Assembly (NCBI GenBank): GCA_023389425.1
Contig: JAEWEK010000156.1
Location: 1 to 37,780 of the forward strand
From: Pseudomonadota bacterium
Lineage (GTDB): Bacteria > Pseudomonadota > Gammaproteobacteria > Burkholderiales > Burkholderiaceae_D
Reading direction: 5' to 3'
Length of the DNA: 37,780 bases
The notes beneath the pieces are model-generated. The model was not told the DNA's origin and did not search any database. It saw only the letters and a list, made by a program, of their open reading frames with translations. Positions 1 to 9,124 of this stretch are shown one piece after another. The translations under genes and the position numbers were made by a program. Within the stretch, counting starts at the first letter, position 1. The number at the start of each line of letters is the position of its first letter.

Positions 1-1061
1 GCCGCGGTCAGCGCTTCATTGGGTTCGACCAGCACCACACCGATGCTGACCGTCAGCGCGTGCTGGGCGCCGCAACTGAGCAGCACTGGCGCCGTGCCGA
101 CTGCCAGCCGCAGGCGTTCCGCCGCCAGCAGCGCGCCGGCCAGGTCGGTTCCGGGCAGCGCCAGCGCGAATTCCTCGCCGCCGAGGCGTCCCATGATGTC
201 GTGCTCGCGCAGGATGGCGCGCGCGGTCGACGCGAACGCCACCAGCGCCTCATCGCCGGCGGCGTGGCCGTAACGGTCGTTGAGCTGCTTGAAGTTGTCG
301 AGGTCGAGCATCAGCAGCGCGATCGGCTTGTGCAGGCGCAGCGCCAGCATGCGCGCGGTCTCGGCCTGCTCGAAGAAGGCGCGGCGGTTGATCAGGCCAG
401 TGAGGAAGTCGGTGGTCGCCAGCCGCGCCATCTGCTCGTCCGCCTTCTGCTTGCACATCAGGAGGAAGCCGACGCTGTTCACGATCATCAGCAGGTAGGC
501 CGCCAGGCCGGCCACCACGTGCGCCGCAGTGCTGCCCAGCGCATGCTCGGGGTGCAGCACGCATTCCCATCCGCCCAGCAGCATGCACACCGCGAACAGC
601 GCATCGTTCACCCCGATTACGCGCTGCAGGAAGGTCGGACGGCCGCCGCCGCGCAGCAGGATGTAGGCCATCGCTGCCGCGAACACGGCCGCCAGGGTGC
701 AGGCAAAGCCCAGGATCTGCACGTAGCTCGCTCCCTGCACGCTGGCGGCTCCCAGCGCCAGCAGCGCAAGGACTGCCGCCGGGAACAGGATGCGCTGCCA
801 GTGCCTGAAACCGAAATAGAGGCAGTAGGCCGCGGCCTCGGCCACCACGCCGACGATGCCGCCGAGGGCCGCCACGTCGTCGGCCCAGGTGCCCGGCATC
901 GACCAGCCGAGGAACTGGGTCGAGCCGAGGAGCAGGCGCGACCACATCCACAGGCGCAAGGCGGAGTCCGGCGCGCTGCCGCGGATATAGCCTGCCATCA
1001 GCAGCGCGAACCCGAGGTTGCCGATGCTGAGCGTCAGGATGATGGTTGGGATGTCGATCAA
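1..1061 (-). CDS. GGDEF diguanylate cyclase, membrane-anchored (3' end cut by window)
   Basis: The protein probably makes the second messenger c-di-GMP from two GTP. The first ~200 residues are a series of about six hydrophobic segments, as in MASE-type sensor regions. A GGDEF domain follows: it opens with a TTDFLTGLINRR-type motif near residue 215 and has a GGEEF active-site signature at 294-298. An RxxD motif (REHD, 285-288) lies five residues before the signature, which is the usual product-inhibition I-site. GGEEF is a catalytically competent variant in this family. The last ~40-60 residues lie beyond the window edge. No ATG fits the N-terminus. I chose TTG at 1061, preceded by the purine-rich AGGATAGGGG; the first in-frame ATG is about 14 codons in and would cut into the first membrane segment. 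It is divergent from the cyclic-nucleotide-binding gene across an AT-rich 247-bp region. Confidence 0.88.
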   Translation of the reverse strand, partial: MIDIPTIILTLSIGNLGFALLMAGYIRGSAPDSALRLWMWSRLLLGSTQFLGWSMPGTWADDVAALGGIVGVVAEAAAYCLYFGFRHWQRILFPAAVLALLALGAASVQGASYVQILGFACTLAAVFAAAMAYILLRGGGRPTFLQRVIGVNDALFAVCMLLGGWECVLHPEHALGSTAAHVVAGLAAYLLMIVNSVGFLLMCKQKADEQMARLATTDFLTGLINRRAFFEQAETARMLALRLHKPIALLMLDLDNFKQLNDRYGHAAGDEALVAFASTARAILREHDIMGRLGGEEFALALPGTDLAGALLAAERLRLAVGTAPVLLSCGAQHALTVSIGVVLVEPNEALTA

Positions 1062-1308
1062 TTCCCCTATCCTTGCCGTTAAATGGGTTCCTTACTCAAG
1101 AAACAAAAGTAATTGAACGTAAACAACAGTTTCTTTTAGGAACTGTATCACAAGCTTGCGGTAGTTGATGTAACACAATATTGCACGTTGTAAATATTTT
1201 CCAACCCCCGTTGTGGCGGGAAATCGAAAATCTGTGCGAGAAAGAGACGGCTTCGATGCGAATCCCTCATAATTGTCAGAAATCCATACCGCGCCCAACG
1301 GAGTTCCC

Positions 1309-1791
1309 GTGCTTTTTGGTTTTCTGAAACCGCCGCCCATGTCGCCGCGCCTCCAGCGGCTCAAGAGTTCGCCCCTGTTCGGCTCGCTCAAGCCGCTCGA
1401 ACTGAAGATCGTGGACGGCCTGATGCACGAGCGCCGCTACCTGCCCGGCGAGATCGTGTTCGACGAAGGCGAGGAAGGCCAGGCGCTGTACCTGGTCATG
1501 AGCGGCCAGGTCGCGATCGTGCGCAACGGCGGCGACGGGCCGCAGCAGGTGGCGCTGCTGGAGCCTGGCAGCTTTTTCGGCGACATGGCGCTGATCGACG
1601 ACACGCCGCGCAACGCCCAGGCGCGCGCGCTCGACGCCTGCGAGCTGGCGGTGTTCTTCCGCGCCGACTTCCTGGCGCTGATGGAAACCGACGCCGTGAT
1701 CGGCTACAAGATCGCGCTCGCGCTGGCGCGCCAGCTCGGCCGCCGCCTGCGCCTGTGGATGGGCGAGCAGTCCCAGCTCGAAGCGCTATGA
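1309..1791 (+). CDS. Single-domain cyclic nucleotide-binding (Crp-type cNMP fold) protein
   Basis: This 160-residue protein is almost entirely one cNMP-binding beta-roll, with no helix-turn-helix after it, so it is not a Crp/Fnr transcription factor. The PGE-x-FDEGEEG strand-turn and the phosphate-binding cassette F90-GDMAL...R101 are visible. The cassette has Asp where the canonical motif has Glu, so cAMP or c-di-GMP binding is possible but not assured. The start is GTG at 1309, with GGAG six bases upstream (1300-1303); an earlier in-frame TTG at 1273 lacks such a site. Its TGA overlaps the ATG of the AI-2E permease (ATGA, 1788-1791), so the two are translationally coupled. I infer that the domain acts in trans, perhaps on the permease. 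Ligand and target are unknown. Confidence 0.85.
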   Translation: MLFGFLKPPPMSPRLQRLKSSPLFGSLKPLELKIVDGLMHERRYLPGEIVFDEGEEGQALYLVMSGQVAIVRNGGDGPQQVALLEPGSFFGDMALIDDTPRNAQARALDACELAVFFRADFLALMETDAVIGYKIALALARQLGRRLRLWMGEQSQLEAL

Positions 1792-2900
1792 GGGGCCACG
1801 AGCGCGCCGGCCCGGTCGCCTGGGCCGGCATCGTCGCCGCCACCTGCCTGCTGCTGGTGGTGCTGCAGCACATGCTGTGGCTGGTGCTGCCGGCGCTGCT
1901 GGGCGGGGTGATGTACTACATGCTGCTCGAACCGATGCAGCGCATGGTGCGCGCCGGCGCCAGCCGCAACCTGTCGGCGCTGGTGACCTGCGGCGTGTTC
2001 TTCACGATCATGCTGCTGGTGACCGCCGCGCTGCTGGCGTGGGCCGGTCCGGCGTCCTGGCCGGCGGCCATCGCGCGCTACGTCAACGGCGGCATCGCCT
2101 TCGCCCGCGGCACCGCCTCCGAACTGGAAGCGCGCTCGCCGATCTTCGCGGCCATGCACCTGCGCGCCATCGTCAACCGCTCGATCCTGGCGCTGACCCG
2201 CGACTTCGCCTCGCACCACCTGGGCACGCTGATGCTGGCGGTGATCTCGTGGCTGCCCTCGACGCTGCTGGCGCCCTTCCTCACCTTCTTCTTCCTGCGC
2301 GACGGCGTGCGCTTCAAGCGCTTCCTGGCGCGCGCCGTCCCCAACGCCTACTTCGAGCGCACCCTGTGCCTGCTGCACGACGTCGACGGCACCGCGCGCC
2401 GCTACTTCGAAGGGCTGATCCGGCTGACCGTGATCGACACCGCGGTGCTGGGACTGGGCCTGTGGACCATCGGCGTGTCCTCGCCGCTGGTGCTGGGCCT
2501 GATCTCGGCGCTGCTGGCCTGGGTGCCGTACGTGGGTTCGATCGCGGGCTGCGTGCTGGTGGTGGTGGTGGCGTCGACCGACGCGCCGACCCAGCCGGTG
2601 ATCGCCTACAGCGCGGTGGTGGTGTTCGTGCTGGCGCGGCTGCTGGACGATTTCGTGTTCATGCCGCTGACGGTGGGGCGCAGCCTGCGCATCCATCCGC
2701 TCATCACGGTGCTGATGATTTTCGCCGGCGGCGCGCTGGCCGGGGTGGTGGGATTGATGCTGGTGCTGCCGCTGCTGGGGGTGGTGATGCTGGTGGGCGA
2801 GACGATGGCGCGCCTGCTCACCAATCCGCGCTTGCGGGCAAGGCACCGCAACGCGCGGGCGCTGCGGCAGAAGATTGCGAGCGCGGACCTGGCGGTGTGA
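1788..2900 (+). CDS. AI-2E family transporter (PerM/YdiK-like permease)
   Basis: This 370-residue polytopic inner-membrane protein has about seven to eight hydrophobic segments. It has the family's layout: two N-terminal membrane segments, a soluble-looking middle part (about 95-165), then a C-terminal membrane bundle. Near 290-310 it carries the signature LLDDFVFMPLTVG followed by a short LRIHP stretch, typical of the AI-2E exporter family. Family members include the E. coli TqsA autoinducer-2 exporter and Na+/H+ antiporters, so the substrate cannot be read from sequence. The ATG at 1788 overlaps the stop of the preceding cNMP-binding gene. An ATG 33 bases upstream is in frame but lies inside that gene. 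A palindromic repeat element follows the stop by about 11 bases and may end transcription. Confidence 0.87.
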   Translation: MRGHERAGPVAWAGIVAATCLLLVVLQHMLWLVLPALLGGVMYYMLLEPMQRMVRAGASRNLSALVTCGVFFTIMLLVTAALLAWAGPASWPAAIARYVNGGIAFARGTASELEARSPIFAAMHLRAIVNRSILALTRDFASHHLGTLMLAVISWLPSTLLAPFLTFFFLRDGVRFKRFLARAVPNAYFERTLCLLHDVDGTARRYFEGLIRLTVIDTAVLGLGLWTIGVSSPLVLGLISALLAWVPYVGSIAGCVLVVVVASTDAPTQPVIAYSAVVVFVLARLLDDFVFMPLTVGRSLRIHPLITVLMIFAGGALAGVVGLMLVLPLLGVVMLVGETMARLLTNPRLRARHRNARALRQKIASADLAV

Positions 2901-2911
2901 GCTCACACCGT

Positions 2912-3039
2912 CACAAAACCGTCGTTCCCGCGAAGGCGGGGCCCCATAGACCAGTTGAGCAGCTAAACCGCAGCAAACGCCGCACGCGGAATAAACTCAG
3001 CATGGGTCCCCGCCTGCGCGGGGACGACGATGTTTTGTG
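2912..3039. repeat. 128-bp element with ~36-bp imperfect terminal inverted repeats
   Basis: The two ends are near-perfect reverse complements. The left arm (2912-2946) begins CACAAAACCGTCGTTCCCGC, and the right arm (3003-3039) ends with its complement GACGACGATGTTTTGTG. Each arm contains its own GC-rich mini-palindrome of the CCCGC-GAAG-GCGGG type. About 56 bases of unrelated sequence separate the arms. The element fills the gap between the convergent AI-2E permease and ygiQ genes. It has no coding capacity and could act as a two-way terminator. It resembles REP/MITE-like repeats that I recall being frequent in Oxalobacteraceae genomes, but copy number cannot be checked here. No clear target-site duplication was identified. 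Confidence 0.75.
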
Positions 3040-3048
3040 ACGCGGGCC

Positions 3049-5307
<2,259 letters not shown>

Positions 5308-5390
5308 TGGCCGGCATTTTACCGGAAAACCGTTTCGCCAGCCGTCCCTTGGGCCGAAAAACGGCTTAACTATCAATCACTTGTCGTTTT

Positions 5391-5672
5391 TCAGATGCCC
5401 ATCGTGGCGAGGATCCGACCCAGCTCCTGCAGGGTCGGCTCGAGGTGCGGATGACGCACCGCGAACTTGGCCGTCAGCTCCTGCGCACGCGAAGCCAGGC
5501 CATAGGTGTTCTTGTCGGGGTCGTTGGCTTTCTTGTCCAGCAGGCGCTGGATGTCGCCGTCGAGCTGGCGCAGCAGCATTTCCAGCTCGGAATCGGCGCT
5601 GTCCTGCTCGTTGAGACTGCGGTGCAGCGTCTTGAGGTGGGCCTTGAGGGTGTCTTCGTCGAGGTTCGGCAT
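5391..5672 (-). CDS. DUF4404 family protein
   Basis: A small 93-residue acidic, soluble, mostly helical protein. The start MPNLDEDTLKAHLKTLH followed by an LLRQLDGDIQRLL helix matches the DUF4404 pattern. The C-terminal half (ELTAKFAVRHPHLEPTL, then LGRILATMGI) is also typical: an amphipathic helix with a conserved HP motif. Its function is unknown. I chose ATG 5672 because the matching region begins immediately there; upstream in-frame codons to 5768 give an unrelated-looking extension. It is followed by ygiQ in the same direction. Confidence 0.8.
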   Translation of the reverse strand: MPNLDEDTLKAHLKTLHRSLNEQDSADSELEMLLRQLDGDIQRLLDKKANDPDKNTYGLASRAQELTAKFAVRHPHLEPTLQELGRILATMGI

Positions 5673-5796
5673 GGCGCTCTCTGAGTAAGGTGAGATTGAT
5701 CGTGGTAAATCTGCCCGTCTATTCATTAATTTTACGACCACAACACCGATGTGATGAACACGGTTCACTCAACGCGCCGAAGGCCCCTGCCGCATC

Positions 5797-6420
5797 TCAG
5801 AGCGTGAATTCCGCCCAAGTTTCTACGTAGAAAATATAATCGCTGAAGTCCAGATTTGCGGGATCGAGGCGATTGGCGGCACACATGCCGGGAAGGTCCG
5901 CTATGAATTCGTTGAAAGACTCGAAAATCTTGGCCGGCCCAATGAGAGGCTCAGGCGCAATTTTTTGTGAGTTCAACCAGTTTCGCACCTTCTCAATAAC
6001 CGTCTCCACCGACTCATCGTGAGACGAAATATCTTGTCCGGAAATATCGGACAGAAACTGCTGATACCTGTATTTTTCCCTGTCGAGAATAAGCAGCCGC
6101 TTACTCTTCAAATAGAAATTTCCGAAATGACGCGCCCCGATGTCCAGCCCCAATTCGAATGGCATGTTGAACCGCGGCAGACCGGTACCGGCGTCTGCCG
6201 TTGTCCGCGAAATGTCATGGATGCCCAGGCGGCAAGTGGCGATCAACCGTTTAATCTTATCCAAGCGTATCGCGGCAGCGTCTTTCTCCTCGAGCGCCAA
6301 ACGCGGCGTAAAGCCGCAAGCGATTACGGTAAAAACAATCGCGTAAAGAAGCGACTGATATTCTTGATCGAAGGGGCAATTGATAAAAACGTTAGTGTCG
6401 AACTTGTCCGGCTTTGCCAT
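5797..6420 (-). CDS. Conserved hypothetical, Rossmannoid NDT/TIR-like fold (possible nucleotide-processing effector)
   Basis: I do not recognise a named family for this 207-residue protein. The pattern suggests a TIR/SLOG/nucleoside-2-deoxyribosyltransferase-like Rossmannoid. A first strand is followed by NCPFD (14-18), a helix, then CGFTPRLALEE. A third strand ends in GIHDISR (66-72). The segment NMPFELGLDIGA (85-96) contains a Glu (E89) placed like the catalytic or substrate-binding Glu of NDT-type glycosidases. The strand KRLLILDREKY is followed by the helix FLSDISGQDI. An enzymatic role on nucleotides or NAD is inference. Base composition is clearly more AT-rich than neighbouring genes, suggesting acquisition. 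It lies 69 bp downstream of the DUF2188 gene in the same direction, so the pair probably forms one transcript. Confidence 0.72.
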   Translation of the reverse strand: MAKPDKFDTNVFINCPFDQEYQSLLYAIVFTVIACGFTPRLALEEKDAAAIRLDKIKRLIATCRLGIHDISRTTADAGTGLPRFNMPFELGLDIGARHFGNFYLKSKRLLILDREKYRYQQFLSDISGQDISSHDESVETVIEKVRNWLNSQKIAPEPLIGPAKIFESFNEFIADLPGMCAANRLDPANLDFSDYIFYVETWAEFTL

Positions 6421-6489
6421 GTTCTGTCGTTTTTACCGATGACTTATCGCGTTGCATCTGCCGAAGCCGGCCTATTGGCCACCGTCCTA

Positions 6490-6759
6490 TCACGGGCGAG
6501 TAAGCGCCTTCTTCCTGACGGCTTGCAGCACCGCTGCCCGCATCGACTCCGCATCTCTTGAGGTCTTAACCTGGGCTGGTCTCAGTATTTGGCCAGCGGA
6601 AGTCTGGACGACTACGCCGCCCCTGGCTCTTGACGCTTTCCTTGCAGCTGTTACAGCATCTTCCTTCGAACCATACAGTCTGGTTTCTTGGCGACCGACC
6701 TTGCTCTGCACGGTCCAGCCGTCCGCAGACGGCACGACATAAACGTTCGACTTTTTCAT
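6490..6759 (-). CDS. DUF2188 domain protein
   Basis: An 89-residue protein. Its first half fits DUF2188: a short strand NVYVVPSADGWTVQ, then R-x-YGSKEDAVTAARKASRA, then GGVVVQTSAGQI. It is predicted to be a small alpha/beta domain that repeats twice or stands alone in other proteins, with no assigned activity. The ATG at 6759 (MKKSNVYV) is the start expected for the family; an in-frame ATG at 6804 adds 15 residues with no family resemblance. The C-terminal 40 residues are basic and helical (about 9 Lys/Arg), which could allow nucleic-acid contact. It is the first gene of the two-gene cassette with the NDT-like protein at 5797-6420. Confidence 0.75.
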   Translation of the reverse strand: MKKSNVYVVPSADGWTVQSKVGRQETRLYGSKEDAVTAARKASRARGGVVVQTSAGQILRPAQVKTSRDAESMRAAVLQAVRKKALTRP

Positions 6760-6863
6760 GATTCTATCGATGTTTCCACAGTCACTGAGGTAACGAGAAT
6801 TCATCGCAGAGCGATGCCGGGATAGCTCTTACAATATACACCCCTTGGGCCGGCCGCATAAAA

Positions 6864-6895
6864 AACCCGCCCGACTCTTGCGAGCAGGGCGGGTT
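6864..6895 (-). terminator. Rho-independent terminator after the first M3 peptidase gene
   Basis: A perfect 9-bp stem (AACCCGCCC at 6864-6872 with GGGCGGGTT at 6887-6895) contains an inner CTC/GAG stem. On the minus strand it is followed directly by six T residues. It lies 18 bases past the stop of the M3 gene and separates it from the DUF2188 cassette. Confidence 0.88.
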
Positions 6896-6913
6896 CTATC
6901 AGAAGCACGGAAC

Positions 6914-9040
6914 TTATTCGCCGGTCAGGCCGCGGCGCTCCAGCAGCGGCTCGATGACCGGGTCGCGGCCGCGGAAGGCGCGGTACATGTCCATCGCGTC
7001 CATCGTGCCGCCTTTCGACAGCAGCATCTTGCGGAAGCGGTCGCCGTTCTTGCGGGTCAGGCCGCCGTTTTCCTTGAACCACTCGACGGTGTCGGCGTCC
7101 AGCTTCTCGGCCCACAGGTAGCCGTAGTAGCCGGCCGAGTAGCCGCCCGAGAACACGTGCGAGAAGTAGGTGGTGCGGTAGCGCGGCGGCACCAGCGGGA
7201 AGTCGACGCCGGCCTGGTGCAGCGCGTTCGCCTCGAAGCCCAGCACGTCGGTCGGGATCTGGTCGGCGCCCAGCTGGTGCCAGCTCTGGTCCAGCATCGA
7301 CGCGGCCAGGTACTCGGTGGTGCGGTAGCCTTCGTTGAACTTCTGCGAGGCGGTCACCTTGTCCAGCAACTCCTTCGGCATCGGCGCGCCGGTCTGGTAG
7401 TGCTTGGCGTAGTGCTGCAGGATCTCCGGCCACGCCATCCACATCTCGTTCACCTGCGAGGGGAACTCAACGAAGTCGCGCGGCACGCGGGTGCCGCCGA
7501 AGCGCGGGTACTTCACGTTCGAGAACATGCCGTGCAGCGCGTGGCCGAACTCGTGGAACATGGTGCGCACTTCGTCGTAGGTCAGCAGCGTCGGTTCGCC
7601 CGCGGCCGGCTTCGGGATGTTCAGGTGGTTGGCCACCACCGGCATCGTGCCGAGCAGGGTGTTCTGGTTGACGTAGGCGTTCATCCACGCGCCGCCACGC
7701 TTGTTCGAGCGCGCGTACGGGTCGTGCATGAAGATCGCCAGGTGCTTGCCGTCGGCGTCGAACACTTCGAACACGCGCACGTCCGGGTTGTACACCGGCA
7801 GGTCGTGGCGCTCCTTGAAGGTGATGCCGTATTCCTTCTCGGCGGCGTAGAACACGCCGTTGACCAGGACATTGTTGTACTCGAAGTAGGGGCGCAGCTG
7901 GTTCTGGTCGAACGAATATTTGGCCTGGCGCACCTTGTCGGTGTAGTACTCCCAGTCGAAGGCGGTGGCCGCGAAGCCGCCGTGCTCGGCGTCGATCACC
8001 TTCTGGATCTCGGCCGCTTCCTTCTTCGCGTTGCGCACCGCCGGCTTGGCGAATTCGGCCAGCAGCTTGTTGACGGCGCCGGTGGTCTTCGCGGTCTGGT
8101 CTTCCAGCATGTAGGCGGCGTGGCTCGGGTAGCCCAGCAGCTTGGCGCGTTCGGCGCGCGCCTTGGCCAGCTTGAGGACGACCTCGCGGTTGTCGAACTC
8201 GCCGCCGTGGCTGCCGCGCACCAGCGACTGCGCCAGCAGCTTCTCGCGCGTGGCGCGCTTGGTCAGCACGGCTTCCGGCGCCTGCTGGGTGGTGTTCACC
8301 ACCGGGACCACGAACTTGCCGTCCAGGCCGCGCTTCTTCGCTTCGGCGGCGGCGGCGTCGATGGCCTTGTCCGACATGCCGGCCAGCTCCTCGCGCGAAT
8401 CGACCACCAGCGCCGAGGCGTTGGCTTCCTTCAGCACGTTCTGCGCGAACTGCGTCTGCAGCGAGGCGATCTGGCCGTTGTAGGCTTTCAGCTTGGCCTT
8501 GTCCGCATCCGACAGCTGGGCGCCGGCGCGCACGAAGTCGGTGTTGTAGCGCTCGATCAGGTATTTGGCTTCCGCGTTCAGGCCCAGCTTGTCGCGCTTG
8601 TCGTACAGCGCTTTCACGCGGGCGTACAGCTTGCTGTTCAGGCGGATGGCATCGCTGTGGGCGGCCATTTCCGGCGCCAGCTGCTTGTCCAGCGCGTTCA
8701 TCTCGTCGTTGGTGTTGCAGCCCTGGAGGTTGGAGAACACGGTCTGCACGCGGCTCAGCAGCGCACCGGCGCGTTCCATCGCGACGATGGTGTTCTCGAA
8801 GGTCGGAGCGGCCTTGTTGTCGGCGATCGCCTCGATCTCCTGCGAATGGATGCGCATGCCTTCCTTGAACGCCGGCGCGTAGTCTTCGTTCTTGATCTTG
8901 TCGAAGGCCGGGAACTTGAACGGCAGGGTGCTCGGCTTGGCGAAGGGGTTCGACGCCGGCAGCATATTGGCCGGTTCGGCGTGGGCGAATTGGACGGCGG
9001 CCATGGCGACGGCGGCGATCAGGAGGCGGTTGCGGTTCAT
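6914..9040 (-). CDS. M3 family zinc metallopeptidase (peptidyl-dipeptidase Dcp-like), exported, copy 1
   Basis: This 708-residue protein hydrolyses short peptides, probably in the periplasm. An N-terminal signal peptide is visible (MNRNRLLIAAVAMAAVQFAHA, cleavage near residue 21). The mature part begins with NPFAKPSTLPFKFPAFDKI, characteristic of the Dcp branch of M3. The zinc site is HEFGH at 496-500, with the expected downstream region EFPSQVNEMWMAW supplying the third ligand. The length matches Dcp (about 680 plus signal). The start is ATG 9040 because the signal peptide begins there; the upstream in-frame extension to 9091 is not signal-like. It is the second gene of a tandem pair, 84 bp behind its paralogue, and is closed by a strong terminator. 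Confidence 0.93.
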   Translation of the reverse strand: MNRNRLLIAAVAMAAVQFAHAEPANMLPASNPFAKPSTLPFKFPAFDKIKNEDYAPAFKEGMRIHSQEIEAIADNKAAPTFENTIVAMERAGALLSRVQTVFSNLQGCNTNDEMNALDKQLAPEMAAHSDAIRLNSKLYARVKALYDKRDKLGLNAEAKYLIERYNTDFVRAGAQLSDADKAKLKAYNGQIASLQTQFAQNVLKEANASALVVDSREELAGMSDKAIDAAAAEAKKRGLDGKFVVPVVNTTQQAPEAVLTKRATREKLLAQSLVRGSHGGEFDNREVVLKLAKARAERAKLLGYPSHAAYMLEDQTAKTTGAVNKLLAEFAKPAVRNAKKEAAEIQKVIDAEHGGFAATAFDWEYYTDKVRQAKYSFDQNQLRPYFEYNNVLVNGVFYAAEKEYGITFKERHDLPVYNPDVRVFEVFDADGKHLAIFMHDPYARSNKRGGAWMNAYVNQNTLLGTMPVVANHLNIPKPAAGEPTLLTYDEVRTMFHEFGHALHGMFSNVKYPRFGGTRVPRDFVEFPSQVNEMWMAWPEILQHYAKHYQTGAPMPKELLDKVTASQKFNEGYRTTEYLAASMLDQSWHQLGADQIPTDVLGFEANALHQAGVDFPLVPPRYRTTYFSHVFSGGYSAGYYGYLWAEKLDADTVEWFKENGGLTRKNGDRFRKMLLSKGGTMDAMDMYRAFRGRDPVIEPLLERRGLTGE

Positions 9041-9124
9041 TGTCTCTGGTTCCAGTGTGGTTGTTGTTCCGTGTGCGCCTGGTATGCGCACGCGGCGGTA
9101 CTGCCGGCTGGTGGCCGATCTTGT

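Noticed and set aside
1062..1308. AT-rich gap between the GGDEF and cNMP genes as a small RNA or origin site
   Set aside because: Only weak promoter-like patterns (TTGATG with TGTAAA) were seen; no hairpin with T-run and no DnaA-box cluster.
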